Positions 1-11,800 of a stretch of 39,936 nucleotides of DNA are shown one piece after another. The stretch is taken from NCBI GenBank assembly GCA_001579985.1, contig LRSR01011487.1, forward strand, positions 1-39,936, read 5' to 3'. Each line of letters begins with the position of its first letter. Within the stretch, counting starts at the first letter, position 1. The notes beneath the pieces are model-generated. The model did no database searches and had not been told where the DNA came from. It worked only from the letters and a program-made list of their open reading frames with translations. Origin of the DNA: Hypsibius dujardini (Eukaryota > Tardigrada > Eutardigrada > Parachela > Hypsibiidae). The position numbers and the translations under genes are program-made.

Positions 1-297
1 CACGGAAAGGGGAAAAAACACGACGACAACCGGAACGGTCGAGATCATGACGGGAAGAAGAAGAACGACCGCGATGACGGTGATGATGACGACAAAAAAC
101 CCGGAAACCACGGAAAGAATGATCACAATGGAAAGAGGGATAATTACTACAAGGGAATGGGACGCTCCAACAACTACGGACATGACCACGACAATGACCG
201 ATACAACAGACGGAAGAACAACCACGACGGACGCAAGCATGGCTGCAAAAAGTATGACCGCGATGATGATGATGATGATGATGACAAGAACGACTGA
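1..297 (+). CDS. C-terminal part of a His/Asp/Lys/Asn-rich disordered protein (5' cut by window)
   Basis: Frame 1 is open from the first base of the window to a TGA at 295-297, giving about 98 residues that are almost entirely D, K, N, H, G, R and Y, with an eight-Asp run shortly before the stop. The part around codons 46-70 (YYKGMGR, NNYGHDHDNDRY) resembles the nearby protein at 1859 (GMGNYRNQYRDHDY), so the two are probably tandem paralogues. That neighbour has a signal peptide, so this one is probably secreted too, but its start lies outside the window. The composition predicts intrinsic disorder and divalent-metal binding; no domain is recognisable. Function is not known. The longer reading frame in another phase (47-373) is a low-complexity shadow. 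Confidence 0.6.
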   Translation, partial: HGKGKKHDDNRNGRDHDGKKKNDRDDGDDDDKKPGNHGKNDHNGKRDNYYKGMGRSNNYGHDHDNDRYNRRKNNHDGRKHGCKKYDRDDDDDDDDKND

Positions 298-460
298 CAT
301 GATGGGAACCATAAGGGCCGAAAGGACGACCACAACAACCATGATGATGACGACAACGAGAGACACGAAATAGTACGTTCGCAAGACCAAAAATCTCAAA
401 CAAACAAAAAACGCGCGCGAAATCTCCATTAATCTCCCTGTTTTAGACAAAGTTTAATGT

Positions 461-1289
461 TTACGGATTGCATTCTGGTAATGAAGGATTCCATGAGTAT
501 TTAAACAGAGTAGTTGATGAGGCGTTGTTCTTCTCCAAAAAATCTCTGCCTATTGCGTAGATGAGATCCTTTTCATGTCTGCAGAACTCGAATGGTTCCT
601 CACGTGAGAAGACGGAATGGACCCTGTTGAGACAGTCATCCAGACTGGCGCCATTCTCGCAGCGCCCTTCCACGGCCACCGTGACATAGTCCGTGTACAA
701 GATCCTCGTGGGGAAGAACCCTTCAATTAAATAAGTTTACAATATATAGCCAGTCAGAGATCATCGCGGTCGTCCTCGCTGTCATATTTCGGTCCGTCAT
801 GTATGTTCTTTTCCTTGTCGTTCTTCTGCCCCTTCTCGCCGGAAATTGTGATGAATGTGTCCTGAAAGACACGCAAACAGTGTCCGGAAAATGGATCTGT
901 GAAGGTGGTCATCCAGTTTGCCGCCACGCCAGCTGGATCTCCAGTGACCGAAGAGCTCAGTGCGACGTAGTGAGTTTCCGCGTTCAATTCTTTGATAGCG
1001 TCGTCTGTGTTGTGGTTAAATAACCATACCAGGGACCAGTTGTCTGAAATTAATCAAACCCTGATTAAATTTCAATCTTAATCACAATATGACCATTGGG
1101 CACAGCGGGCACATTTTGTTTGCCTTATTGTTATTGACCTATATATTGCAGTGAGTCCAATAAAAATTCAGTATTGTCTTCTTCAGAATTTGTGCCCGGA
1201 ACTTGATTGACAAAGCCAGTTAAGGATGCTCCATGGCTGCAGAAAATAATACAAAACACAAGTGAACTCCCTGTCAGTGGGTTTTTCAT
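461..1289 (-). CDS. Small secreted Cys-containing protein, family unknown (3 exons, 193 aa)
   Basis: Model on the minus strand: exon 1 1289-1139, exon 2 1043-873, exon 3 720-461 (stop TAA). Lengths 151+171+260 give 582 nt, a whole number of codons, and both introns are phase 1. Residues 1-22 form a signal peptide (MKNPLTGSSLVFCIIFCSHG). The mature chain of about 170 residues has five Cys after the signal region (one in FSGHCL, then GRCENG, DDCLNR, EFCRHE, PECNP) and many aromatic/beta-type stretches (WSLVWLFNH, THYVALSSS, ILYTDYVTVAVEG). Length and pattern are compatible with a lipocalin-like barrel, but no lipocalin signature is clear, so this is only a suggestion. It is oriented against its neighbours. 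The donor of exon 2 (C|GTGTCT) is the weakest part of the model; without that splice exon 2 reads on for a further Lys/Asp-rich tail to a stop at 754. Confidence 0.55.
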
Positions 1290-1858
1290 TTTGCCCTAGG
1301 GAACATACCGTAAAATAAAAATAGGAAATTAAACTGCATTAAGTGGGGTTAATCTGTGTGCATTTTAATAACTAAATTGATGAAATTTTTCAAATGCAAA
1401 GTACGAAGCTTTACAAATGCGGACGTAGTTTTAAATTTCAATTCTACGTATTCTCAGATAACATGGCCGTGGTACACAAGTATGCTTGCTCGCTCAAATC
1501 AGCCTGTGGAAATTCCCCTGCAAATTTTTAATGTTTTGTTATAAACGTGTCATGAGAAGGCCGAGAATTAAATCAAATTATTATTAAGTTATTACTACGT
1601 AAAAGAACGTATCTTAATACAGCCCGGACAGAAGCGCGTTTGACTTCTGACACGTGAGATTTTTCGGTATACAATAATCTCACACGAGCGATCTCGCAAT
1701 CATTATCCAGAGCATGCTAAATCCACTTATCATTAAAAATTGCTAGAGTAAGAAAAAGAGAGTATATAAAACTATAAAGAATTGGTGGAACGTCCGGACA
1801 TCCACCAGTCTTCCACCTGATTCTTTTTCTATTTTTTCCAAAAGTCTTTTGCCCTGCT
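1290..1858. promoter_or_regulatory. Divergent intergenic region with TATA box for the 1859 gene
   Basis: This AT-rich spacer lies between the minus-strand gene starting at 1289 and the plus-strand ATG at 1859. A TATATAAA box at 1763-1770 sits about 90 bp before the ATG, which fits transcription starting near 1795-1800. No other element is evident; the short open frame at 1356-1544 lacks coding character. Confidence 0.5.
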
Positions 1859-2165
1859 ATGAAGTGCGCTCTGGTTTTCCTGTGTCTGGCTCTGGCCATG
1901 GCCGTCTGCTCAGCGGGAAAGGACAACCGTTACGACGATAACTACAACGACCACCGCGGAATGGGCAACTATCGCAATCAGTACCGCGATCACGACTACA
2001 AATACGACGACGAAAAAGGTGGAAAGAAAGACGACGGCAAAGACTACGGCAAAGGCGGAAAAAAAGGACGATGGCGGAAATAGCAACCCCAAAGGCCGCA
2101 ATAACAATAACGACCGCAACGTTGGTGATAATGACCACCATAACAGCCGCAAAAAACAACTATGA
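1859..2165 (+). CDS. Secreted disordered Asp/Lys/Tyr/Gly-rich protein, frame-broken near codon 67
   Basis: The ATG at 1859 opens a strong signal peptide (MKCALVFLCLALAMAVCSAG), followed by a low-complexity chain of N, Y, D, H, R, G and K with GGKKDDGKDYGKGGKK-like repeats. As written the frame ends at a TAG at 2081-2083 (74 codons). A run of seven A at 2050-2056 lies just upstream. The +1 frame carries on with the same N/D/G/H/R-rich composition to a TGA at 2163-2165, so one extra A in the run would explain the early stop. It may be a sequencing error, a polymorphism or a real truncation. The TATA box at 1763 belongs to this gene. It resembles the protein ending at 297. The function is unknown; acidic secreted disordered proteins of this type can bind minerals or metals or protect during drying, but nothing here shows which. 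Confidence 0.6.
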
Positions 2166-3435
2166 CAGTTACGAGCGGAAGCACTGATGAAACCCCTTTT
2201 AACAAACGCTTTTTTGTATGACCGGCAGAAGGAATGCCTTTTTTCTACTGACCCGAGTTTTTGTACTGTTTTTTAACTTCCAGACACAACAATGAAATGT
2301 GGCGGACCGACGGAACAACGCAATCTGAGTAGCAAAACAAGTGAAATTTCTCGTGGCCTCGTGATCAGTGAAACCTAACGGCTACTGTGGTGGGCTACGA
2401 CGAACCATGGGCAAACTGTATTCGCATTGTGCTTGAAAGATTTTACTCGTGGCAATGAACCTGCAAATACAAATGTCGACGCCGTACTAACCAAACGTGA
2501 GGCCACATTTTCGAAATGATAACTGTAAGTGTGGGATAGTTTGCTTCCAAGAACGACCAAAAACACCAAGCCAATTTAGCTCTCCCCATGCATCTATAGT
2601 GAATGGGACGTTTTTTCTCCATTGGAATAAGTTGCGGAATGTTGCTGTCATTATATCAGCTCGCTCCCCGTTAGTTTGTCTCCAGACAAAATGCATTTTT
2701 AATTACACATGTTTTAATTGAGTTGTTAGCCAATCGTAACGACATCCCCTCAGACGCCATTTGGTTCTACTCGACTTCTACCCTAAGATTTTTCAGCAGC
2801 AATAATAAAATGTTTTTTAGTGATAATGAAATATTCATAATTCTTCTCTACCAATACAATAGATTCAAATATCCCAAAACACAATACACCTGTATCTCCT
2901 CGCCAATTTAGTGCCAGATTTGGAGTAGTTAAATACTGCTTAACAAGTTCAATAGCGACTGATTTTAAAATGAGTAGACTTCCTGTAAAATGGATGATTG
3001 ATGACCAGGTGAAGTTAAATGTGCTTTGGATGTATCCACACGATAAATAATGTATGGAAAAATTGAAGTGAACAAAAGTGTTATCAATTACGTTACGGTA
3101 TTCTCACATTCACAAGACAATCTGCGTACATTAATTTGAGCGAAAATATATTATGCCAATCGGTGGCCCGTTTTTGTTTGTGTGACATCGAATCACAGTA
3201 AAAGCGATGATATAAAAGCCTGATACATCCGCCTTCGAGAGGTTAGTTTTCTATCTCTTAACGAAAAAACGTGCTGACAGTAGAAACAGATGCCTGAAGG
3301 CAAACGTCTGGCGGACTTTTAAATGGACAAATACATTCTACCGCGTGGTCTACTTTCATATTACAGGGTCAAAGCTTCCTAGGTCAGTATACCGTTCAAA
3401 TAACAATACAAAATGAACAGCAAAAGATTTCGTGA
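2166..3435. other. Intergenic, no gene seen
   Basis: AT-rich sequence without coding character. A TATA-like GATATAAAAG at about 3208-3217 has no convincing gene directly behind it. Short open frames at 2497-2721 and 2723-2911 have no recognisable motif. Confidence 0.4.
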
Positions 3436-3444
3436 TATATAAAA
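3436..3444 (+). promoter_or_regulatory. TATA box for the 3539 gene
   Basis: TATATAAAA lies about 100 bp upstream of the ATG at 3539, the same arrangement as the gene at 1859. Transcription would start near 3465-3475. Confidence 0.45.
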
Positions 3445-3538
3445 ACCGAATATTTAAAAATAAAGTGCCAGTTGCAGTTGCCCCATATTTGTCTCGTGCA
3501 TTGCTTTGCCGGAGCATTTTAGTGCGCTAACATTGACG

Positions 3539-3797
3539 ATGAAGTTGCTTTGCTGTCGCTTTGTGCAACGCGGATGGCGAGGACGAGCTAAGCGAACAAC
3601 AGAACAATCAAGCCGATCAAGGCAACGATAAAGAGCAGAGCCAAGTCGAGATGAAGACCACCACCCGACCGATCACCACCAGCAAGCCCGGGACAACGTC
3701 CAAAAAGCCACAGACGTCTTCCAAAAAGCCAGAATCAACAACTCAAAGACCCTCTTCGTCCAAGCCTCCTGCTACGACGACTTCTCAACAGCCTTGA
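3539..3797 (+). CDS. Secreted Thr/Ser/Pro/Lys-rich mucin-like peptide, frame-broken in the signal peptide
   Basis: From 3543 to the TGA at 3795-3797 one frame is open. It reads as the end of a signal peptide (AVALCNADG), an acidic/Gln-rich stretch, then Thr-Ser-Pro-Lys repeats (TTTRPITTSKPGTT, SSKKPESTTQRPSSSKPP), typical of O-glycosylated mucin-like chains. The only good ATG (3539) is in another frame: it gives MKLL, and then a CTTT where CTT would join MKLL directly to AVALCNADG. One extra T at 3549-3551 therefore separates an otherwise perfect short signal peptide from the body. This is the second small secreted gene in the first 4 kb with a single-base break in a homopolymer. No homologous family is recognised. 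Confidence 0.5.
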
Positions 3798-5823
3798 AAA
3801 CCGATGACCCCCATTAATAATGTGATGGTTACAGGGAGGAGTACGGCAAGACTGTCGGTTACCAGTAGCATTACTAATCTGAACGGTGCCATCAATTCTG
3901 CCTGAATCGATTGAATGCCTTATTGTTTGTACTGTTTTTCGTACATTTTATTTGAATGTCTAGCTGTGGAAATATGATGATACATACCTATATCACACTG
4001 TTGTCTAATAATAGCGAATGCTAAATATAAATTGATTGGCATCTTGAGTACGAGGGAAGGGCTCTGGAATGGGTCACTTGACTTTCCGTACCCTGGAATG
4101 AACCACCGGGTGGCAGAGGGCGCTCTGTCGCAAATCAATCGAAAACAGATAAGTCTTTGTATAGTCAGCGACCTCTATAGTGAGCTTTTTCCAACCGTCC
4201 AATTATTTCCTCTTTTAATCATGGTCCCAGTACTTTTTTTCATATCTGATACGCGTTCCACCGGGGTTATCGATTATTCTCGGTCGTTTAGGATTTTAGT
4301 GACAGCTAAAACCTGTCTGGAAGTTCTGATTCCTAGGTGGCCCATTCCAAGACCCCTTTCTCATAATCCTAACAAACTGTCTTGACCGCTCCCATATGTA
4401 GGCAATACCGGTGCGTACGTCATTTGATCATTTGACAGTCTGGTCGTATTACTGTTAATTGGTACGTTCGGTATGATGGATAGTACAAAAATATAAAGAT
4501 AAGTTGGGTCTAATTGTGATAATCCGATCATAGGCTCGTTCAGGGTCCTTACAGGTCAAAACCAGGACTCCTCACGGTAGGGCCAGGGGGTAGGCAAACG
4601 AAGTAAAAAGTTTAAAACGGGTTAATTTCAGCAGTTCCGTCCACTTTTTCACGAGTTATTCTTCCGAATTATCATCATAAAAAATTAGGAATATTTATTA
4701 AAGAATAAGAACTGATTGTGTATAGAACGACAACAGCATCATTAGAGAAATAAATAACATATTTAGCTATTTTTTTCCAACCCAAGGCTTTCGAAAAAAA
4801 AGGTAAAAAATGTATAAAAGGTAGGAAAGGTATGGTTTGAAAAAATCAATCCAGGACTGAAGTTTGCGAGAATAATGATTTGTTTTGGTTCTTCATGAAG
4901 GCAAATCAGAAAAGCCGATAAGGAGTAAAAACAAAGATTCGAAAAACACAGTGGATATCCTATTGGCATTAGCAAACAGAAAAGTGTTTTCTGTTTGTTG
5001 CCCCCCCCCCGTTCAAGACCCGCCCCCTGGACGCAAAAGTCCCCCTAATATCGAGGGGGTAATCGCAAATCTCTTCGGATTTGAACTTTTTTAATCGTCG
5101 ACATTTTGGAAAGTAAAGATGCACATTTTTTTAAAGTATGCATTTTGTATACTAATTGACACTATTTTAGGCCCTGACCACTTACATTAATCAAGATTTT
5201 CTGGTGCATATGTTCTACAGTTAGTTGAGTCTACCGTACGCTTATGTGGGGTCATTTAAACATCATCAAAACCGCTGCGGTGGTTATACGTTTGAATCTG
5301 TTTTATTTGACATTATCTTATTCAATGTTTAGCGTATCGGTTTTCCCAGCAAAACAAAGGCTAGGTCAAGTACACGCAGCGTGGAACTGTCCTCGCACCA
5401 CTTATCGTTATTCCTGACGGAGTCATAACGAGGAGGATGCACGTCCACAATTCCGCGAAGCGTAGCGGTTTTGTCATACGACATTCATCAGATGGACACC
5501 GTTTGGAGGAGGCCCCACGGAATACCCATCCAAGTCACGTTCCGCTCATCCAGCGAAACAAACGGCGAAAAACGTGCAACCAAAATGCACTTGAGAACAA
5601 GCGAGAAAAAAGTCCGGTTGGTCATTTGAGTGTGCTGCTGTGCTCACGGTGCGCTGTCTGGAGTTCCTTTTTCCAAATTATCACTCTCTGATGCGAAACT
5701 ATTCTAACGAGGTTTCTTTGTGCACAATACATATTTAGAGATTTTATTTGAAAGAGATTGAAAATTGTCTGTGCTTGACTTGCTCGTGGGACTACCTGGT
5801 GTAGTTGACCCAATAGCTGGACT
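3798..5823. other. Intergenic, about 2 kb without a gene
   Basis: No coding region could be supported. It contains one end of a hAT-type repeat (see 4531), a C10 run at 5001-5010 and a small perfect hairpin (CCCCCTAATATCGAGGGGG, 5041-5059). The open frames at 4032-4385 and 5437-5691 show no domain or splice context. Confidence 0.4.
4531..4595 (+). repeat. Solitary hAT-type MITE end
   Basis: TAGGCTCGTTCAGGGTCC and the following 45 bases closely match the terminal inverted repeat of the complete element at 13147-13457 (shared features: GGCTCGTT.AGGGT.CTTA, CAG.ACYCCT, GGTAGGRYCAGG). No matching right end is visible downstream, so this is a truncated or diverged copy. Confidence 0.55.
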
Positions 5824-8800
5824 ATGGGCTCCCTTCACACTCTACTGTCTGCCGTAATTGTCGGTCTCCTATGTACCCCAAGTAAGCCAAACTGAACCTT
5901 TATGTCATTGCCATATATTATCAAATTAATCATTTCTACCTGGTATTTAGTTATACATGGATTAATCAATACGAATACCAACTTCGGACCCTGGCCAGGA
6001 AAAGTCGTCCCATTCTACATTGACCCAGCGTATAGTATGCATGAATTTTCGATTTCTTTAAATCTATTTTCTTACACATTTTTTATAAACAAAGTGCTTG
6101 GACCCAATGTGTTTAAACTAGTTTCAGCATATGTAAAACCTTTGAGTTAATAGTAGTCCCGAGTGTGTATACATATTTCGGTATCAGTGAATATTGTAAA
6201 TTTTAGAGCCGGAAGAGGTCAAGCAAATCAAGGACGCCATGGTCCGAGTGACCCAGGACTTGAAAACATGCATACAGTTTGAGGAAGTGCCGGAGAACTC
6301 AACGCAGTTCAAGGTCAAAATTACACCGACCAAAGAACCGGGGTAAGCAATGTAAAATGCTTTATGGGACTGCCTTGCTAACAAAAGATACATGGTTGTC
6401 CCTTTGTGTGATTAGAACACCAGAGGGTAAATGTTATACGTTTCCGGGGAAGTACATCAAAGCTAGTCCCACAGGGAAGCCGGAGCAAAACCTTGTGCTG
6501 GCGCGTGAAAAGGACGGCTGCTTTGACGGCTCGATGCATTCGTTGATGAAATACTTGACCTTAGGTGAGAGCTTTAATCCATTCAAAATTCATTTGTGTA
6601 ACGCCTGATATTCGGTAGTGTTGGGAAAACGGAATGAACACCAACGTCCAAATCGAGACCAGTACATTCAGGTCAATACGGCGAATATTCAAGACGGTTA
6701 GTATACGGGACTTATAGTATTTGCATTAGTAAATTCGAAATATCACCCTAGTAAACATAGAACATAAGAAAAAATATGTCTTGCAAAAACACTTATTGCT
6801 TTCTTACTTAATATGTAAGAAATTTGTAAGGCAGATTTCATACATTACTTTTTAAGGCCTTATAACCCTAAAGGACGAATAAGGAAAAAGAAGAGAAGGT
6901 GACCGGAATCGGACTCGCAACATCGTAGCAGACTTCATACTCAAAGAATCCTGCGGCGTACACACAAACCACCATACCAACACCCATATTAGACGTTCAT
7001 AAGAACTTCTTCGCCTCGGCTTTGATAATATTTACATAAAAGTTGCCAAAAACGTGTTTCTTTGACGTGAAATTACTAAATAATGCTTTATCATTCTCCG
7101 TGAAAAAGTATTAATAATCGACGGTCAGTACCTTAACATTTTTACTACTGATTAAACCTAAAACCAACATTCAGTGGCAGCAATTTGATGATTTCGTTTT
7201 GTTGTATATGTGTTCCCATGCCAATTGACAACTTAAAAGCATTTAGAAGACCTTACAAAAAAAATACGAATTTTATCAGTATACTTTAAAATTTGTAAGA
7301 ATCTATAAAATTTTATATGGCCCACAGCAGAAAAATATAGGGTATTATGTTGGGTCATATATTTTTCCTGATATTCAAAATCTCATGTTCACTAGGGTCA
7401 GTATCAGTAAATCAGTAAATGGGTTCTAACACCCTCGGGCCCACCGGAAATCTTTAAATTCTTTTATTTTTATGTACTAATTGTTAATCAGTCGCTTATT
7501 TTACGGTAATTATTTCACATAACGTTTGCACTTCATAGTACTGAAAAAAATACAAATTTAATAATAATAAAGTTAATAATACAAAATTTTCCTAATTGAC
7601 GTGCAAGTCAAATTGTAAATTACACGATTAGAATTTGTCAGATCTAACCCGCTCTCATAACAGCGCTTATTTTATTGAACCTTTACCCAACGTTTGCAGG
7701 CATGGAGATTGCCTACAGACCGTACGACGCAACGGAGAGCGTAGGGAATACCTGCGACTACGACTATTGCAGGTAATTAGGGGGCCAGTACAAAGTGTCT
7801 TTGAGACCAATTGTATGTACCGTAGACGAGGATGTATGAATCTCGAGCACGACTTGTACATTTCGGTATATTTCAGTATCACTCATAATCAACCGACCGA
7901 CTTTTGCAAGCAGCCCGGCATGGCGAGTTTCACCGTTACCCGGCCGCCGGGTTTCATCCCCAAGCTAGATCACCTGAGTACCTGCGACTGTCAAGAGATT
8001 ACTAAACTTTACGATTGTGACCCAAAACAATGCAGTCAAGGTAAGTAAATTGCATCTGAATCGGTTAGGTCTGAAGTCTCACGCTCAAATTAATATGTAT
8101 TTTCAGTGGATTGCGCATCTATGAAACAGTCTGACATGGTATCCAATGGCGGCTCAACTTCCAACTCCAGCGTTTCCATTTCATCGATCAGCAACACCAT
8201 GGTAAACGATGGCACCGGCGGTGGCATGCTTTTTCCAGCCGTCCAACCGCAAGACGCTGTATCCGTTCAAACCATCACCACTGCCTCTCTCCCGGGCGTT
8301 GTGGGTACTGTCTCGCAAGTCGCCATGCAAGGCCAGATGATTTGTTACAACATGCCACCGAAGATACCCGATGGATGCTCGTCGGTGACCGTCTCAACGA
8401 CCTTCAATATTCCTCCAGGAGGTCTAGTCCCTCAAGGTCTTCCGGGTTCGTCTGGTTCGTCCGATTCATCGGGACCGTCGGGCTCTCCGGGAAACCTAGG
8501 AGGGCTTATCGGGGGAGGATCAGGAAGTGGTGGTCCACCACGGCCGCCTGCCAGTCCTCGGGCTACCAAGAGCGCTGGTCTCGAGCCTATTCCCGCCGAT
8601 ATGGACGAGAGCGGAGGCCAGACTCCCAAGCCAGCTGGAAAGCCTACGACAAAACCAACTACCAAGCCGACCACGAAGCCAACTACAAAAGCGGCGGCAA
8701 CTACTGCCAAGACAACCTCGCGAGCTACAACCCTTGCAAGCGCGTCAACTTTGAAGGCTCTTCCGACGATTCAGTCTACCGTCAAGTCTACTCCGAAAGC

Positions 8801-11800
8801 CGGGTTGTCGTCGTCGGGTGGAGGCGCTGGTTCACCCCCAGCTAGCTCCGTTAGTGGAGGTGGTGGATTCATTAATACAGCGTCGGATGCAGCACCCAGT
8901 GCAACTTCAAAGTTTGCCTTCACGGCAACGACCGCATCGTCGGGATCGACAGGATCCACCAAGGCATCTGGATCATCAGGTTCGTCGGATTCATTGGGAT
9001 CATCTGGTTCTTCGGGGTCTTCGGGGTCTGCAGGATCATCGGGCTCCTCGGGTTCATCAGGATCTTCGGGTTCATCCGGTTCCAGCTCGTTGGGATCATC
9101 GGGCTCATCAGGATCGTCGGGATCATCGGGCTCATCAGGATCGTCGGGATCATCGGGCTCTTTGGGTTCATCTGCTTCAGGATCTTCGGGATCCTCCGGA
9201 TCAGGTTCTTCGGGTTCTTCAGGCTCTGCAGGCTCCTCAAACTCCGCGACATCAAACGGAGGTGCCAATTCAGCTGCGGCGTCTACTAACGGGTCCAGTT
9301 GGTGCTGGACTACGACCACCGTGTGGAACATGATTGATGGAAAAAATATCACCACCACTACGCGCACCAACACTTCTTGCGGAGGTTCTTCGGGGTCTGG
9401 AGGTTCGTCTGGTTCTGGAGCATCGGCAACTTCGGGAAGCTCATCTGGTTCCGGAAGCTCTTCCTCATCCGGCTCAGGCGGTTCTTCAGGTTCTGGGAGC
9501 TCTTCAAGTTCCGGAAATTCGTCGATGTCTGGAAGCTCGTCTTCATCCGGTTCCGGGGGATTGTCTGGCTCTGGAGGCTCCTCGGGTTCTGGAGGTTTTT
9601 TGGGTTCCGGCGGTTCTTCGAGTTCCGGAAGTGGCAGCAGTGGAATTCAGTGCACCGTTTCAGCAGGAGGTTCCTCACAACCAGCTGTTACTCCCGCCGG
9701 TACGTGAATGATGAACCCAATTACTGACCATATTCATCGCAATTCGTCTGGTTGCTTTGCAGGCCCAGCCCGGCCAAGAGGTCAGAGACGATCCGTCAAG
9801 ACACTGCGAACAATGAACGCCGATCCAAACTTCCTCAAATGGCCAGGAAATACCGTCTATTTCTACCTCGATCAATACTGTAAGAACAAGCATGATTTTA
9901 TGTTCGCTGATTTTATAGCTAATAATTGGTTCGTTCTGCATACAGCTGATCAAGACAAGGCTCTGATTAAGCTCGCCATGGAAAAAGTGGCTAGCGACCT
10001 CAAAGGCTGCATAAAATTCCAAGAAACCACCCCGAACGATCCGATGTACAAGATCAAAATCACCCCAATTTCAGATTTGCCGTATGTTCTGTTCTGTCTT
10101 GTTCTCACCAAGCAGTACGAGACTTAGGTATTTCTTTGACAAATTTTTCCCAAATTTTTCCCAGGACTGGATCCATTCAAACCTGTCACTCCTACCCAGG
10201 GGCATACGACGGCTTTGTGAAGCAAGGCCGATCCGAGCAAAATTTGATTCTGACGGGCGGAAAGGACGGCTGCTTCGACGGAACGCTCCATTCCCTCATG
10301 AAATAGTAAGATGGGATACGTCTCAGGTTAAGTGGGACCTGACATTCTGTAAACAAGTCTATTTTTGTTTGAAGCTTTGCGGTTATTTTGGGTAAACGCA
10401 ATGAGCACCAGCGGCCAGATCGGGACAAGTACATCACCGTCAACCAAGCAGCCATTCGTCCAGGTTAGGCAACTATTCATTGTCCCATTCTAAGGTCAAC
10501 TTTTCGCTATATTTAACCCTGCAAAAATATAGGTATGGAGATGGCTTACCAGAAGTACACTGCGATCAGTGCTAGCAGTGGCGCCGTGAACACCAAGTGC
10601 CCATATGATTACTGCTCCATCACACATAACAGGCAGGGCGATTATTCCGCCATTCCGGGACGGCCGGTGTTCAACGTGACCGGGCCGCCTGGATTTATTC
10701 CACGGGTGGATCAGCTCTCCGAGTGCGACTGCCGATCCATCAGTGAGGTGTATGGCTGCAACCCTGACAAGTGCACTCCAAGTAAGTCCCAATATCGGCT
10801 AAAATCGAAAGATCTAAAAAATCGTTTTGCCAGAACTACAATAGGAAGAAAGAAATCTCCAATTATGTTTGACTTTCCAAATTTAAGCAGAAAATTTACT
10901 GCCACAGAGGATGTAAATAGTAATAGTATGTTCGCTCACAGTTGCACTCCTGGTCGTCCATAGCCAGAGTGGCCGTGTTTTTACTTGCGGTGCTTTTTTG
11001 CAGCTAGCTGCAGCATGTTGGCCACAAATGTCGGTGGCGGTGGTGTGACGGAACTTCAGAACAATACTATCAACGGCGGCTGGACTAGTGCCGGTGGAGG
11101 GGCAGGCGGCAGCAGCAGCAATAGCAGCTGGAACTCAGCTAATGGTGGCACATCCGGTGGAAGTGGATGGAACAGTGCCAGCGGTGGAACCTCAGGTAGT
11201 CAAACCGGAAACGGAGGCTTGAATGGTGGTATGGTCGGTAACAATGTCACACCGGGACTTCTTCCTCGACCGACAACGACTCCTCCTCCGTTAACAATGG
11301 CAACCACTCCCTTCGTGCCCGTTTCCACACCCATCCAGACAACCGTATATCCCAACCAGGCTGGGGCAGTCGCGATGATTTGCTACCTTCTTCCGGTCAC
11401 TACCTCGGCACCGACGACCTTCACGGCAACTATTGACTTGGATGGCCCGACCACACCCATTCCGAATATTTCTCAGACCGACCCGACCGAAGATGATGAA
11501 ATCCTTCCACCTCTTCCCACGGGTGGACCCTCCTTCACCATGGTCTCCGACGGAGTGACTACATGCGCACCGACCGGTAAGGTTTACGGTAGTCGACCTA
11601 AAACAACACTCGCTAATTGCTGTAGTCTTTAGTCTCGCCAATGTCCATGACCACGCCGATGAGCGGTAACGACGGTGAAGGTGACGGGTTGCAGACGGCC
11701 GTTACCCCGGGAGGTTCTTCTAGCCAACCCGGAGGGGATACGACTACGGCAACGACGGCGGCCAGTGGAGCTAGTGGTGCAGCTTCAACGGGAGCCTCGT

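Noticed and set aside
47-373. 108-codon Thr/Met-rich frame
   Set aside because: Out-of-frame reading of the Asp/Lys/His-rich tail at 1-297; the composition follows from GAC/GAT repeats.
8771-9373. 200-codon minus-strand frame rich in Pro, Glu and Asp
   Set aside because: Antisense shadow of the Ser-Gly repeats in linker 1.
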